From a virus: DNA of 51,293 nt. Shown here piece after piece: positions 1 to 6,763 of this stretch; within the stretch, counting starts at the first letter, position 1; every line of letters begins with the position of its first letter. The position numbers and the translations under genes were made by a program. The stretch is taken from IMG/VR virus record IMGVR_UViG_3300035725_000004, positions 1-51,293 of that record. The stretch is one strand, 5' to 3'. The notes under the pieces were generated by a model, which had not been told where the DNA came from, ran no database searches, and saw nothing but the letters and a program-made list of their open reading frames with translations.

Positions 1-127
1 AGGAGATTCAGATGGATAGTTGTACTGATTGTGAGGATTGCAAGCGTATAGCTGGTGGTTTTGCAAATGGAATGAGATGCGACAAACACGGTGTAGGAAT
101 GATTCATAATTGCATTCCTGCAGTGAT
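1..127. repeat. Terminal direct repeat, left copy
   Basis: These 127 bases are identical to 51167-51293. The repeat begins in the ribosome-binding site of the first gene and cuts that gene at its right-hand copy. The length of 127 is a common maximum assembly k-mer, so this is most simply the overlap of a circular contig, not a biological packaging repeat. The genome is therefore circular or circularly permuted, with 51166 unique bases. Confidence 0.95.
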
Positions 128-221
128 GAGATATAAATCATCTATAGAAATTATAATTGACCGTCTTGAAAGTATAGAATTTCGCCTAGGCAAGCTGGAG
201 ATTAATGGTGGAGAGAAATGA
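12..221 (+). CDS. Small Cys-rich protein, putative zinc binder
   Basis: A 69-residue protein of unknown function. Its N-terminus holds CTDCEDC (residues 4-10), followed by Cys at about 23, His at 26, and a further His-Asn-Cys near 32-34. This spacing would suit a small zinc site. The C-terminal third is charged and probably helical. An AGGAG site lies directly upstream at the circular junction, and the preceding 28-residue membrane peptide ends just before it. Its stop nearly touches the next start, so it belongs to the small-gene operon. The gene is repeated as a truncated copy at the window's end only because of the terminal overlap. Confidence 0.7.
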   Translation: MDSCTDCEDCKRIAGGFANGMRCDKHGVGMIHNCIPAVMRYKSSIEIIIDRLESIEFRLGKLEINGGEK

Positions 222-222
222 T

Positions 223-408
223 ATGAAAGAAGGAAATCCTTTGCGTGAGTTCTTTGAAGATATTGAGTCTGTTTGCCACAAGCATTATCAAACGGTTAGT
301 GATAATGGATATTATGGAAAGCTTATGCTTACGCTTGATAACATTAAAGGCGGCAGAACGGAGTGGTTGGGAAGCATTTGGGAAAAACCTAAAGGAGATA
401 AATCATGA
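223..408 (+). CDS. Hypothetical small acidic protein
   Basis: A protein of 61 residues with no recognised family. I chose the ATG at 223 over the upstream in-frame ATG at 205, because GGTGGAGAG lies at the right distance and 223 is one base after the previous stop. It contains two aromatic-rich stretches, HKHYQTVSDNGYYGKL and TEWLGSIWEKP, and no membrane segment. Its stop overlaps the next start (ATGA), which indicates translational coupling. Confidence 0.65.
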   Translation: MKEGNPLREFFEDIESVCHKHYQTVSDNGYYGKLMLTLDNIKGGRTEWLGSIWEKPKGDKS

Positions 409-638
409 AAGACTATGGAATAGATGTGTTTGCACAATGCATAGGCGGTAAGGTTGTATTTGTGAAAAAGCCTCTTGTGTTTAAGGATGACAAGAAGCCA
501 TTTGTTAATGCCGAAAAGGTTCTACGTAGAACATCGTTGACTAATGATAAGTCTTATCTTACTTCTGTGATAAAGATAGAAGAATGTAGGCCAATTGCGA
601 TGTCGTCTTTAGAGATTATGGATGTAAGGGTTGCATAA
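405..638 (+). CDS. Hypothetical protein, 77 residues
   Basis: Unrecognised. The start overlaps the previous stop by four bases (ATGA) and has AAAGGAG upstream. The sequence is a mix of predicted strands (KVVFVKKPLVFKD) and a basic centre, with two Cys. It is the last gene before a 45-base gap, so it may close a sub-operon. Confidence 0.65.
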   Translation: MKDYGIDVFAQCIGGKVVFVKKPLVFKDDKKPFVNAEKVLRRTSLTNDKSYLTSVIKIEECRPIAMSSLEIMDVRVA

Positions 639-683
639 TTATTGTAATTATATTAACTTTATTTATTTTGGAGGGTAGTTAAA

Positions 684-1214
684 ATGAGCATTTATGAAGT
701 AATAAAGAATTTTGATAATGAGCTTTGCGTATTCGGACTTAAGGCTGTATTTCGTGACGATTATGTTGATTTTATAGAGCGGAATAATGGCTTTAAATAT
801 GAAGAAGCAGAAAGGCTAAGGGAGCAAGACAAGTTAACCCATCATTCTCGGATAGAGTCTTTAACTAAAGAGCAAATAGACTTAGAAAAGAAACATTATT
901 TCGATGAGGAAATGGAACGCATTAAAGAAAATGAATCTATTCGGTTAAAAAATGATAAATTAAAGGTTATAGATTTTCATTATAAGCAGATAATAAGCCC
1001 TACTAAAGTTTGTCCAGGTAGGGTAGATTATAAAAAGCATTATGTAGATTGTTTTACGCTTGAAACCCCCAATGGTTCTTCAGATTCCCATATTACTTGG
1101 GTTAATTCGGAATGTGTTTTTTGTGCAAAATGTGAAACTATTGAACTTAGGTCAATGACAAAAGATTTTTGGGAAAAATTTATTAAAGATGATATGAAGA
1201 ATGTAGGTCTGTAA
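684..1214 (+). CDS. Hypothetical protein with C-terminal CxxCxxC motif
   Basis: A 176-residue protein of unknown function with a strong ribosome-binding site (TTGGAGGG). Residues about 40-95 are highly charged and helical, probably coiled coil. Cys144, Cys147 and Cys150 form a CxxCxxC cluster in the C-terminal part, with Cys110 and Cys123 nearby, suggesting a metal site. It is one of the longer genes of the small-gene region and follows a 45-base AT-rich gap that could carry a promoter, though I see no convincing pair of boxes. Confidence 0.75.
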   Translation: MSIYEVIKNFDNELCVFGLKAVFRDDYVDFIERNNGFKYEEAERLREQDKLTHHSRIESLTKEQIDLEKKHYFDEEMERIKENESIRLKNDKLKVIDFHYKQIISPTKVCPGRVDYKKHYVDCFTLETPNGSSDSHITWVNSECVFCAKCETIELRSMTKDFWEKFIKDDMKNVGL

Positions 1215-1230
1215 GAGCTTGGAGTGCGTC

Positions 1231-1386
1231 ATGATCGTATTTAAACATGGAAAAGTAGAAACTCTGCCTCATATATACACTGCGGAAGATAATCGTCCCC
1301 TATATGAGATTTTTGCGGAATTCTGGAGTTCTGAAGAAGTTAATAATATTCTTAAAGAGAATGAGGATAAAGAGGATGAAAAGTAA
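1231..1386 (+). CDS. Hypothetical acidic peptide, 51 residues
   Basis: A short ORF with CTTGGAGTG about ten bases before its ATG. The second half is strongly acidic and lysine-rich (KENEDKEDEK at the end), typical of a helical tail. It overlaps the next gene's start at 1376 by eleven bases in a different frame. The function is unknown. Its reality rests on the ribosome-binding site and the tight packing. Confidence 0.6.
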   Translation: MIVFKHGKVETLPHIYTAEDNRPLYEIFAEFWSSEEVNNILKENEDKEDEK

Positions 1387-1678
1387 TGTTATTGATATGA
1401 AGACAAGAGAGAAGATTGCAATAGATAAGCCTAGGAATACTGACCCAGGCGGAATCTTTATGCCAACGATTGATATGATTGCAAGTATTGCAGCATATGG
1501 CCCAAGATGCTTTCTCGTTGGCGCATTGCAAGAATATGCTAATTCATTAAATATCCCTCCAGAAGACCTTAGGACTTTAGTGTTTATATTCGATAGCAAG
1601 AATTCAAAGTCTTTCTTGGTCAACAATTTAAAAGAGAAGGCTGATGCTATATTTAGCGGGCAAGTTATGTTTGAGTGA
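1376..1678 (+). CDS. Hypothetical protein, 100 residues
   Basis: The start at 1376 overlaps the end of the preceding acidic ORF. An in-frame extension upstream to 1304 would overlap far more and has no ribosome-binding site. A central hydrophobic region (MIASIAAYGPRCFLVGAL) could be a buried helix but is interrupted by Pro and Arg. I do not recognise the family. The stop TGA overlaps the next ATG. Confidence 0.7.
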   Translation: MKSNVIDMKTREKIAIDKPRNTDPGGIFMPTIDMIASIAAYGPRCFLVGALQEYANSLNIPPEDLRTLVFIFDSKNSKSFLVNNLKEKADAIFSGQVMFE

Positions 1679-1773
1679 TGTGTAAACTACCAGAGATTAT
1701 TATTGCATTGCTGTTTTTTATTACTATGTTTGGATGTATGTACATATTTTATTTGTTAGAGCAGTCGAGTTAA
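1678..1773 (+). CDS. Tiny single-pass membrane peptide (31 residues)
   Basis: The ATG overlaps the previous stop. After a short polar start comes one hydrophobic helix of about 20 residues (from IIIALLFFITMFG), then a short tail ending EQSS. It is one of several one-helix peptides in this operon. It could be a holin-like, toxin-like or membrane-anchor peptide, and nothing in the sequence decides which. Confidence 0.5.
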   Translation: MCKLPEIIIALLFFITMFGCMYIFYLLEQSS

Positions 1774-1816
1774 AAATAGTTGCACAATGGTTTACATATG
1801 TTATATCATTATGATA

Positions 1817-1887
1817 TTGGGCGTCCTGGAAGTGGAAGTGCAGATATGAATGAACTCTGTACTTATGGTTCGATTCCATACGCCTAT
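1817..1887 (+). ncRNA. tRNA-like element 1 (cloverleaf-like, non-canonical)
   Basis: A canonical T-arm is present: a perfect 5-bp stem (1864-1868 with 1876-1880) around a seven-base TTCGATT loop, directly followed by CGCCTAT. That segment can pair with TTGGGCG at 1817-1823 (six of seven, one wobble) as an acceptor-like stem. T8 is present. Between them lie a 3-bp hairpin (1824-1826 with 1834-1836) and a 7-bp stem (1838-1844 with 1856-1862) with an 11-base loop, in place of normal D and anticodon arms. There is no encoded CCA. It sits in the leader of the gene at 1911. It could be a decayed tRNA, a structured RNA mimic, or chance. Confidence 0.4.
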
Positions 1888-1910
1888 GTTTATTTATAGG
1901 GGAAATATAA

Positions 1911-2279
1911 ATGTCAGAAAATTGTGAAAAAATGGATCCAGAATTGAAAAAGAAATGTATTGAGATATTGGAGCAAAGGCATGATCTTGTTGAAAAAATA
2001 AGAGCATTTAAGGAAGATAAAAACATGCATTATGCAATTTATAAACCGGCTTTATGCATTTCTTTGGCACATCACATTGCAGATGAAACTCAGCTTCATT
2101 GTTTGAGCACAAATAGACTTATTATTGAGGCAAGTAATAGGAGTCTAAACGACTTGAGTGATGCCGTAAGGATAATTTGCAATAGTTTTTTTGATGACAT
2201 ACATATATTTGCATTGGATATTTTTCAGGAAAAAATCGCGAAAGGTGAACTTGTTTGCGCGCCTACTATTTCTGATTAA
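1911..2279 (+). CDS. Hypothetical protein, 122 residues
   Basis: An unrecognised soluble protein, mostly helical, with several His and Cys residues, including CISLAHHIADETQLHC in the middle. It has an AGGGGAAAT ribosome-binding site. It stands between the two tRNA-like elements, with intergenic leaders of 137 and 163 bases on either side. That is unusual in this otherwise gapless operon. Confidence 0.7.
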   Translation: MSENCEKMDPELKKKCIEILEQRHDLVEKIRAFKEDKNMHYAIYKPALCISLAHHIADETQLHCLSTNRLIIEASNRSLNDLSDAVRIICNSFFDDIHIFALDIFQEKIAKGELVCAPTISD

Positions 2280-2298
2280 TAAGTTTCAGTTATGCGAG

Positions 2299-2422
2299 GG
2301 TCCATCTGGTGATGGGTGAGTGATAAATTGATGCTTAAAGAGTCCAAAGGGCTGTGACATGGCCAGCCACTTCAAGCTACCACAATTTATCATGATCGGG
2401 TTCGATTCCAGCCTGACCACCA
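2299..2422 (+). ncRNA. tRNA-like element 2 with long central hairpin
   Basis: The 3' end reads GGGTTCGATTCCAG, then GACC and ACCA, which is like a tRNA T-arm, acceptor strand and encoded CCA. GGTC at 2299-2302 can pair with GACC at 2415-2418. A hairpin TCCATC/GATGGG (2301-2316) occupies the D-arm place. The centre is a long stem: ten perfect pairs (2321-2330 with 2383-2392), then seven of eight (2333-2340 with 2370-2377), then GGCTG/CAGCC (2350-2354 with 2364-2368). The T-stem has mismatches. At about 124 nt it is too long for an ordinary tRNA and is reminiscent of tmRNA or tRNA-derived stable RNAs. It lies just upstream of the start at 2443. Confidence 0.4.
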
Positions 2423-2442
2423 TTTTATTAAAGGAGAATACA

Positions 2443-2757
2443 ATGTCCAGTGTTTTAATTAAAGTTGATAAAGAATGTGCGGAAAAATTTTCTGAAGCTA
2501 TAAGAAGTATTATAGATAATAATGGGTGTGAAGGATCCCCTATCTATAGAAGAGGAGTTGGCGCTGATGGGAAGGAATTTTTTTCTTATGTTATATATGG
2601 TGATGATTCAGAAAAAAAAGAATTAATAAATAATTTAATAAAAAACCATGATTGGAATTCTGATGGAATTACAGGTTTCGAGATACCTAAGGTTATCTCT
2701 TATAAAGAGTATGAAGTTGAAATGAAACCGTTAGGAATTATTGAGTTTTTAGATTAA
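2443..2757 (+). CDS. Hypothetical protein, 104 residues
   Basis: The start at 2443 follows AAAGGAGAA. An in-frame ATG at 2359 would run through the tRNA-like element and lacks a ribosome-binding site. The protein begins with a beta-alpha segment (SSVLIKVDKECAEKFSEAIR) and looks like a small alpha/beta domain. I do not recognise the family. Confidence 0.7.
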   Translation: MSSVLIKVDKECAEKFSEAIRSIIDNNGCEGSPIYRRGVGADGKEFFSYVIYGDDSEKKELINNLIKNHDWNSDGITGFEIPKVISYKEYEVEMKPLGIIEFLD

Positions 2758-2787
2758 TATAAGTCCAACTTATTAAAGGAGAGTAAT

Positions 2788-3087
2788 GTGGATTTTGCAG
2801 AATTCATTAGTAAAATTATTGCTTGTGGTATATGTTTATTTCTTATTGCTATGGTTGTATTAATTTGTGCAGCAATTGTAATTGTTCCTGTACAGCTTAT
2901 TCAAATAGCCATTCATCCAAAGGTTGAAGTGTTTGTAGACCAGAAGCTTATCTATAAAGGCAGCGATGTATGCGTTGATATTACTTCTAGTGGGTTTAAT
3001 ACGACAGTTAAGACATCAAAGTTTTTATGCATTATGCCTGATAAATCATATACATCTAAGGATGTCTTTATTAGGACTGTAGAATGA
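2788..3087 (+). CDS. Small membrane protein with periplasmic/cytosolic beta domain
   Basis: A 99-residue protein that starts at GTG after AAAGGAGAG. Residues about 8-38 form one long hydrophobic stretch (possibly two short helices). A compact beta-rich domain with two Cys follows (KVEVFVDQKLIYKGSDVCVD and onward). This layout, one anchor plus a small extracytoplasmic-looking domain, suggests an envelope role. The family is not recognised. Confidence 0.7.
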   Translation: MDFAEFISKIIACGICLFLIAMVVLICAAIVIVPVQLIQIAIHPKVEVFVDQKLIYKGSDVCVDITSSGFNTTVKTSKFLCIMPDKSYTSKDVFIRTVE

Positions 3088-3419
3088 GTATGAAAAATTA
3101 TCCATGTAATCCCGATTTGATTCCATTAATCGTTAGGCCATGGGTTGGATTTGATAGGCTGAAAGATGTTGAAAATTATTGCAAAGCGAAGTGGGAGTTT
3201 TTGAAATCTGTTAGAGAAGGAGGCTTAAAGATGGTAGAGCATAATATGCAAGATTCAATTAATATTATTTATGATACGATACTTGCTGAATTAAGTATGC
3301 AGGGAATTAACAAAGAAATCATTCATAAAATTATGGAGGATTTGCTTGAGTCAGTTCATTATAATGTCAAGTGGAAATTGCCAGAATTCTTTGATGTGAA
3401 GAAAGGAAATAATACATGA
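3084..3419 (+). CDS. Hypothetical protein, 111 residues
   Basis: Overlaps the previous stop by four bases. An alternative in-frame ATG lies at 3090. The N-terminus is Pro/Trp-containing (PLIVRPWVGFDRLKDVENYC) and the rest is predicted helical. No family is recognised. The stop overlaps the next start. Confidence 0.7.
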   Translation: MSMKNYPCNPDLIPLIVRPWVGFDRLKDVENYCKAKWEFLKSVREGGLKMVEHNMQDSINIIYDTILAELSMQGINKEIIHKIMEDLLESVHYNVKWKLPEFFDVKKGNNT

Positions 3420-3682
3420 TTTACCTATTAATTATTGCTCTGGCATCAATTGTATTGATGGGCCTCCATATTATGGATCTCCATATAGAGATTAAGCAAC
3501 TTAAGGAGTGCGTGATGCTAATATCTAATTCGCTTGATAAGGAGAGAGAAAGAGTGAAGGATCTAGAGGATGGATATCCTGGAGTCTTGTATTCTGGGTC
3601 AAATCACAGAGTTATGATTCCAGATATACCTATTCGCTTCTTCCCAGACTTGATTAAGGAGAATGAAGATGGTAATGGGTAA
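3416..3682 (+). CDS. Membrane-anchored coiled-coil protein, 88 residues
   Basis: An N-terminal hydrophobic helix (residues 2-20, IYLLIIALASIVLMGLHI) is followed by a heptad-like charged helix (HIEIKQLKECVMLISNSLDK) and a short Pro-containing tail. The arrangement resembles inner-membrane spanins (N-terminal anchor plus coiled coil), but the protein is short and no outer-membrane partner is adjacent, so that is only a possibility. Starts by ATGA overlap. Confidence 0.65.
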   Translation: MIYLLIIALASIVLMGLHIMDLHIEIKQLKECVMLISNSLDKERERVKDLEDGYPGVLYSGSNHRVMIPDIPIRFFPDLIKENEDGNG

Positions 3683-3881
3683 AAACCCTCCGGAAGGTTT
3701 TTGTGAGTTGATAGATGATGGGGTAGATAGTGAATTTATTCCGACGGATGCATTTGTATATCCTGTCGGATATATGGTTAATCCTTACCTTACGAGCACT
3801 GAATGTCCACATCCATTAATGCAGAAAGCGTGGGATGAGTATGTCAAAAAGAATGGCGATGGATTTAAGGAGATCAAGTAA
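3669..3881 (+). CDS. Hypothetical protein, 70 residues
   Basis: Three in-frame ATGs (3663, 3669, 3675) follow AAGGAGA. 3669 has the best spacing. The protein is Pro/Gly/Tyr-rich with MQKAWDEYVKKNGDG near its end. Function unknown. It overlaps the gene before it by about a dozen bases. Confidence 0.65.
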   Translation: MVMGKNPPEGFCELIDDGVDSEFIPTDAFVYPVGYMVNPYLTSTECPHPLMQKAWDEYVKKNGDGFKEIK

Positions 3882-4411
3882 TGTTAAAGTTAATTGTGTT
3901 ATTAATATCGGCGTTATTATTAATTAATACGGTAGTTTCAGAGCAGTCAAAAAGTGGTAAAATTCAGGAATGCAAACAGAAAGAACTATATCTAATCATT
4001 CAATATAGCCATAAGGCTACGATTGAGAAGCTTGACTCAGAAACATATAAACTTACATTGAAAGACGTATCTCCATATGCAACCGCATTCACGCAGAGGC
4101 CTATACGAAAGGTTGAGCTAATAACATTGGATAAGCTTATACATTTATGGGGTAATGGAGATCCAAATGGATTCACGAAGAATCCTCCAAATGCTGCTAT
4201 CAATGCCTTCATAGAAGGTTCTGGATCTGAAGACCATACGAACTTCTTGGTCCAGCTATTGTATCCTGTTTATGATGCTAAGAAGCTAACATTAACATAT
4301 GTTGTGAAGTCTCTGGATGGGAATCCAATCTCAATTCCTGATTATGCCGTATTAGGTCATGTTAATCTGTTTATCGATGACATTTGTTTGAATTGTTGGT
4401 GGCAAAAATGA
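3881..4411 (+). CDS. Predicted secreted protein with signal peptide
   Basis: A 176-residue protein with a clear N-terminal signal (MLKLIVLLISALLLINTVVS, cleavage near VVS-EQ). The mature part is beta-rich: YLIIQYSHKATIEKLDSETY, then a section with FTQRPIRKVE, KNPPNAAIN, and a C-terminal FIDDICLNCWWQK. It would act in the periplasm or outside the cell. I have an impression of similarity to small exported proteins of Legionella-like bacteria, but cannot verify it. It is the only clearly secreted soluble protein of the operon, so it is probably a host-acquired cargo gene. Its stop overlaps the next start. Confidence 0.75.
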   Translation: MLKLIVLLISALLLINTVVSEQSKSGKIQECKQKELYLIIQYSHKATIEKLDSETYKLTLKDVSPYATAFTQRPIRKVELITLDKLIHLWGNGDPNGFTKNPPNAAINAFIEGSGSEDHTNFLVQLLYPVYDAKKLTLTYVVKSLDGNPISIPDYAVLGHVNLFIDDICLNCWWQK

Positions 4412-4761
4412 AAAACTTTGAAAACTTGCTAAAGATAGTAGATTTATTGAGTCAAAAATCTGTATATGGTGGTGGTCAGATGATAATTACTATAAATCCT
4501 CAGCATGATAATCATTATACAGTTGAGGAAGAATTGGAGGATAAGTGGTATGAAGATCAAGGTCAAGAGTATAAAGATAGATGCATTAAAAGAAATAGGA
4601 TAATTGATATTCAGCTATATCCAACTACTCAAGTTGGATTTTATAATTGCTTTAGTGATGACATTGAAGATGCGGCATCATTAATGATTGAAGCTCTTAA
4701 GGGCGATACTCAGGAAGTGAGAGATATAGTTGAGTCGGCTTTAAAGGAGAAAACTGAATGA
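4408..4761 (+). CDS. Hypothetical protein, 117 residues
   Basis: The start at 4408 uses the ATGA overlap with the preceding gene. The sequence is acidic, with an N-terminal helix (KNFENLLKIVDLLSQK), a central DHYTVEEELEDKWYEDQGQE-like acidic region and a C-terminal helix. Family not recognised. Confidence 0.65.
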   Translation: MKNFENLLKIVDLLSQKSVYGGGQMIITINPQHDNHYTVEEELEDKWYEDQGQEYKDRCIKRNRIIDIQLYPTTQVGFYNCFSDDIEDAASLMIEALKGDTQEVRDIVESALKEKTE

Positions 4762-4910
4762 AAGAGATTTTCTTATATTTGAAAGATGGGATACAAGGGG
4801 TTAACCCTGATGATTTATCTGAAGAAGAAAAAGAGGAAAGAGAGTTTTGTATATCTCAGCATTTACCATGGGTTCCAGGATGTGAGAAAAGGAAGGAGAA
4901 GGGTGAATGA
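4758..4910 (+). CDS. Hypothetical acidic peptide, 50 residues
   Basis: Overlaps both neighbours by four bases (ATGA), with AAAGGAGAAA upstream. It has the pattern IFLYLKDG, then DDLSEEEKEEREF, then HLPWVPGCEKRK. Function unknown. The overlapping arrangement on both sides supports that it is translated. Confidence 0.6.
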   Translation: MKEIFLYLKDGIQGVNPDDLSEEEKEEREFCISQHLPWVPGCEKRKEKGE

Positions 4911-5206
4911 TTGAGATTAAAGAGCCTAAGGTTCGTATTTCCTGGGATGACGGTGGCTTGATTAGGTTAGAGTCTTCTGAGAATATATTAAGTTTCATAC
5001 AAGATTTTTTCAGGTTTTTTAGGTATATTAAAGTGTTAGAAGGTAATCCATATTTGTCTGTTGATATTGAAAAGTCATTTCACGAATTCAGAAATAAAAA
5101 TAGAAATCTTGCAGTTAAAATGGGTGAAAATTTTTTTATGGGATTTAATATAGCAATGGATGAAATGGAGAAAAGAATTTCAAATCTAAAGGAGAAATCT
5201 GAATGA
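4907..5206 (+). CDS. Hypothetical protein, 99 residues
   Basis: Starts by overlap with the preceding stop, with GAAGGAGAAGG upstream. It begins with a beta hairpin (KVRISWDDGGLIRLESS) followed by aromatic-rich helix (FIQDFFRFFRYIKVL) and a final charged helix. Not recognised. Confidence 0.65.
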   Translation: MIEIKEPKVRISWDDGGLIRLESSENILSFIQDFFRFFRYIKVLEGNPYLSVDIEKSFHEFRNKNRNLAVKMGENFFMGFNIAMDEMEKRISNLKEKSE

Positions 5207-5409
5207 AAGATTTAAATGGAAATGTTATAATTGGCGATATTCCTGAAAACTCAAAAATTGGTAATGGTAATATTATAATAAACTCAGAAGAGTTCTTGAA
5301 GATTATTAACAAATCTAAAGATGGCCCAATAGCTATTGGCAAAGGCGCAAAGGCTTCTAATGGAGTTTCAATTGGCGATGGCGCAGAGGTACAAAATGAA
5401 GAAAGTTAA
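5203..5409 (+). CDS. Mini left-handed beta-roll protein (YadA-head-like repeats)
   Basis: A 68-residue protein whose second half reads GPIAIGKGAKASNGVSIGDG, the same kind of repeat as the YadA/trimeric-autotransporter head, and whose first half has similar NGNVIIGD and IGNGNIII motifs. It carries no signal peptide. Such a small beta-roll could trimerise or be a remnant of a larger head domain. The phage's fibre at 25717 carries long repeats of a related kind. Starts by ATGA overlap. Confidence 0.65.
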   Translation: MKDLNGNVIIGDIPENSKIGNGNIIINSEEFLKIINKSKDGPIAIGKGAKASNGVSIGDGAEVQNEES

Positions 5410-5680
5410 CATTAGTAAATCAGGTAATTCTTCGATACAAACAGACGATTGCGAAGTCAATCCATGTCTCTCGTGTAAGAAATTTGGTTATCATTCTGCA
5501 AAGCTTGTGGCTGTTGTTGAAATTATTCAAATGGTTAATGATTTTGATAACAAAGAAGAAGAAACCTTATTAAACACTATTGAAGACCCAATGAAATTAT
5601 TAATAAACTCATTCAATTCGATGACTAGAAAGGAGTTTGATAAACTCTTTGAATTTGGAGTCTTGAAATATGAAAGATAA
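5396..5680 (+). CDS. Hypothetical protein with CxxC, 94 residues
   Basis: The start at 5396 lies inside the end of the previous gene (14-base overlap) after GCAGAGG. The protein contains CEVNPCLSCKKFGYH (residues about 19-33), a possible metal site, and then helical segments. Function unknown. Confidence 0.65.
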   Translation: MKKVNISKSGNSSIQTDDCEVNPCLSCKKFGYHSAKLVAVVEIIQMVNDFDNKEEETLLNTIEDPMKLLINSFNSMTRKEFDKLFEFGVLKYER

Positions 5681-5870
5681 CAGAATTGCAGACGTAATAA
5701 AAAGAATAGAGAATATGGAGAATTCAGGATATCGCATAACATGCATTGGCCTAAAAAAGGAAAATGATTATTATGTAACAGAGTTAGTTCATCAATTAAA
5801 AAATAGAAAAGAAATTGGAAAAGATGAAAGCATTTTTAATGAAATAATAGAAAAAGAGTTCTTTGAATGA
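5670..5870 (+). CDS. Hypothetical protein, 66 residues
   Basis: Overlaps its predecessor by eleven bases and its successor by four. It has the form of a small alpha/beta protein: helix (IADVIKRIENMENSG), strand (YRITCIGLKK), then helices. Not recognised. Confidence 0.6.
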   Translation: MKDNRIADVIKRIENMENSGYRITCIGLKKENDYYVTELVHQLKNRKEIGKDESIFNEIIEKEFFE

Positions 5871-6232
5871 AAGACCATGAAATCCGAGAATCCATAAATG
5901 AATTGCGCGATATTGCAATTAAATATCGGGATGCTGAATGTTTGAGAGAGGCTATTGCGCCGATTGTTCATTCTATTGTTCAGAAATCTAAACCTAATAT
6001 GAAAAAGGTTAAGGATTTGAAAGTTGGAGATAGAATTAATCTAATCTCTTCTTCATTTTTTAATGATAGTTTCTTTGGCAAAATGTGTTTAACAGGGAAC
6101 GCTAAAATCGTTAATATATATGAAGACGAGGACAAAGATATTTTTCATGAATTACATTTTGAGGGAACTCCTAAAAATGGAACATATGGGTTAATTCTTA
6201 GTCATTACCAAACAGAATTTGAGGTTATTTAA
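5867..6232 (+). CDS. Hypothetical protein with SH3-like C-terminal segment
   Basis: A 121-residue protein. The N-terminal half is helical (ESINELRDIAIKYRDAECL). From about residue 46 it reads KVKDLKVGDRINLISSSF and continues as predicted strands. The KVGDRI pattern is common in small SH3-like or beta-barrel folds. Function unknown. Starts by ATGA overlap. Confidence 0.65.
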   Translation: MKDHEIRESINELRDIAIKYRDAECLREAIAPIVHSIVQKSKPNMKKVKDLKVGDRINLISSSFFNDSFFGKMCLTGNAKIVNIYEDEDKDIFHELHFEGTPKNGTYGLILSHYQTEFEVI

Positions 6233-6233
6233 G

Positions 6234-6446
6234 ATGAATGAAGAAATTGAATCAATAATAAAACAAATAAAAGATATTGATATATGGATATCTGAAATTG
6301 ATGAAAATGATATTAGTAAAAGAACTATTCTTGAATTTTACCGATATGAATTACAAGAAAAGCTTGATAAGCTTAAATATATAGATGTAGTTAAAAAACA
6401 TAAATATCTCACTAGTGAAGATGATGTTTGGTATTGTATGCCATAA
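6234..6446 (+). CDS. Hypothetical helical protein, 70 residues
   Basis: The start at 6234 is one base past the previous stop. An in-frame ATG at 6219 would overlap. It is almost entirely charged helix (EEIESIIKQIKDIDIWISE onward), probably coiled coil, ending DDVWYCMP. Function unknown. Confidence 0.6.
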   Translation: MNEEIESIIKQIKDIDIWISEIDENDISKRTILEFYRYELQEKLDKLKYIDVVKKHKYLTSEDDVWYCMP

Positions 6447-6458
6447 GGAGCATTAATA

Positions 6459-6608
6459 ATGATTAGAGATCTTACAGAAGAAGAATTAAAGCAGCGCGAG
6501 TTATTAAATGAGCGCCTTAATGGTAGAAAGCCAAAAGATAATTTTGATGATTGTGCAAATCCGATATTAGATGAAGATAATCCATTTATGCCGAACGGAG
6601 ATGGGTGA
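6459..6608 (+). CDS. Hypothetical peptide, 49 residues
   Basis: Preceded by AAGGAG. It begins MIRDLTEEELKQRELLNERL, a charged amphipathic helix, and ends in an acidic, Asn/Pro-rich tail. The stop overlaps the next start by one base (TGATG). Function unknown. Confidence 0.6.
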   Translation: MIRDLTEEELKQRELLNERLNGRKPKDNFDDCANPILDEDNPFMPNGDG

Positions 6609-6763
6609 TGGAAGACCTTTGCGAGGAATCAATAGAGAATATGCTAATAAAAATTAGAGAGTTAAATGATATGAATAGCAAGCTAAATGAGAAGGCTGTA
6701 AATGATTATTATGACGATGTAGAGAAGTTAGTAAAGAAATATAATTTTCTTTGGGAGAAGTAA
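6608..6763 (+). CDS. Hypothetical helical peptide, 51 residues
   Basis: Shares one base with the preceding stop and abuts the RNA ligase start. It is wholly helical and charged (MLIKIRELNDMNSKLNEKAV). It could assist the ligase by position, but this is only context. Function unknown. Confidence 0.55.
   Translation: MEDLCEESIENMLIKIRELNDMNSKLNEKAVNDYYDDVEKLVKKYNFLWEK

Noticed and set aside
1300-1626. Minus-strand 108-codon membrane-like ORF
   Set aside because: It lies antisense to two packed plus-strand genes and has no ribosome-binding site or minus-strand neighbours.
3416-3682. Spanin (Rz-like) gene
   Set aside because: The anchor plus coiled coil is suggestive, but it is short and no outer-membrane lipoprotein partner or endolysin is adjacent.
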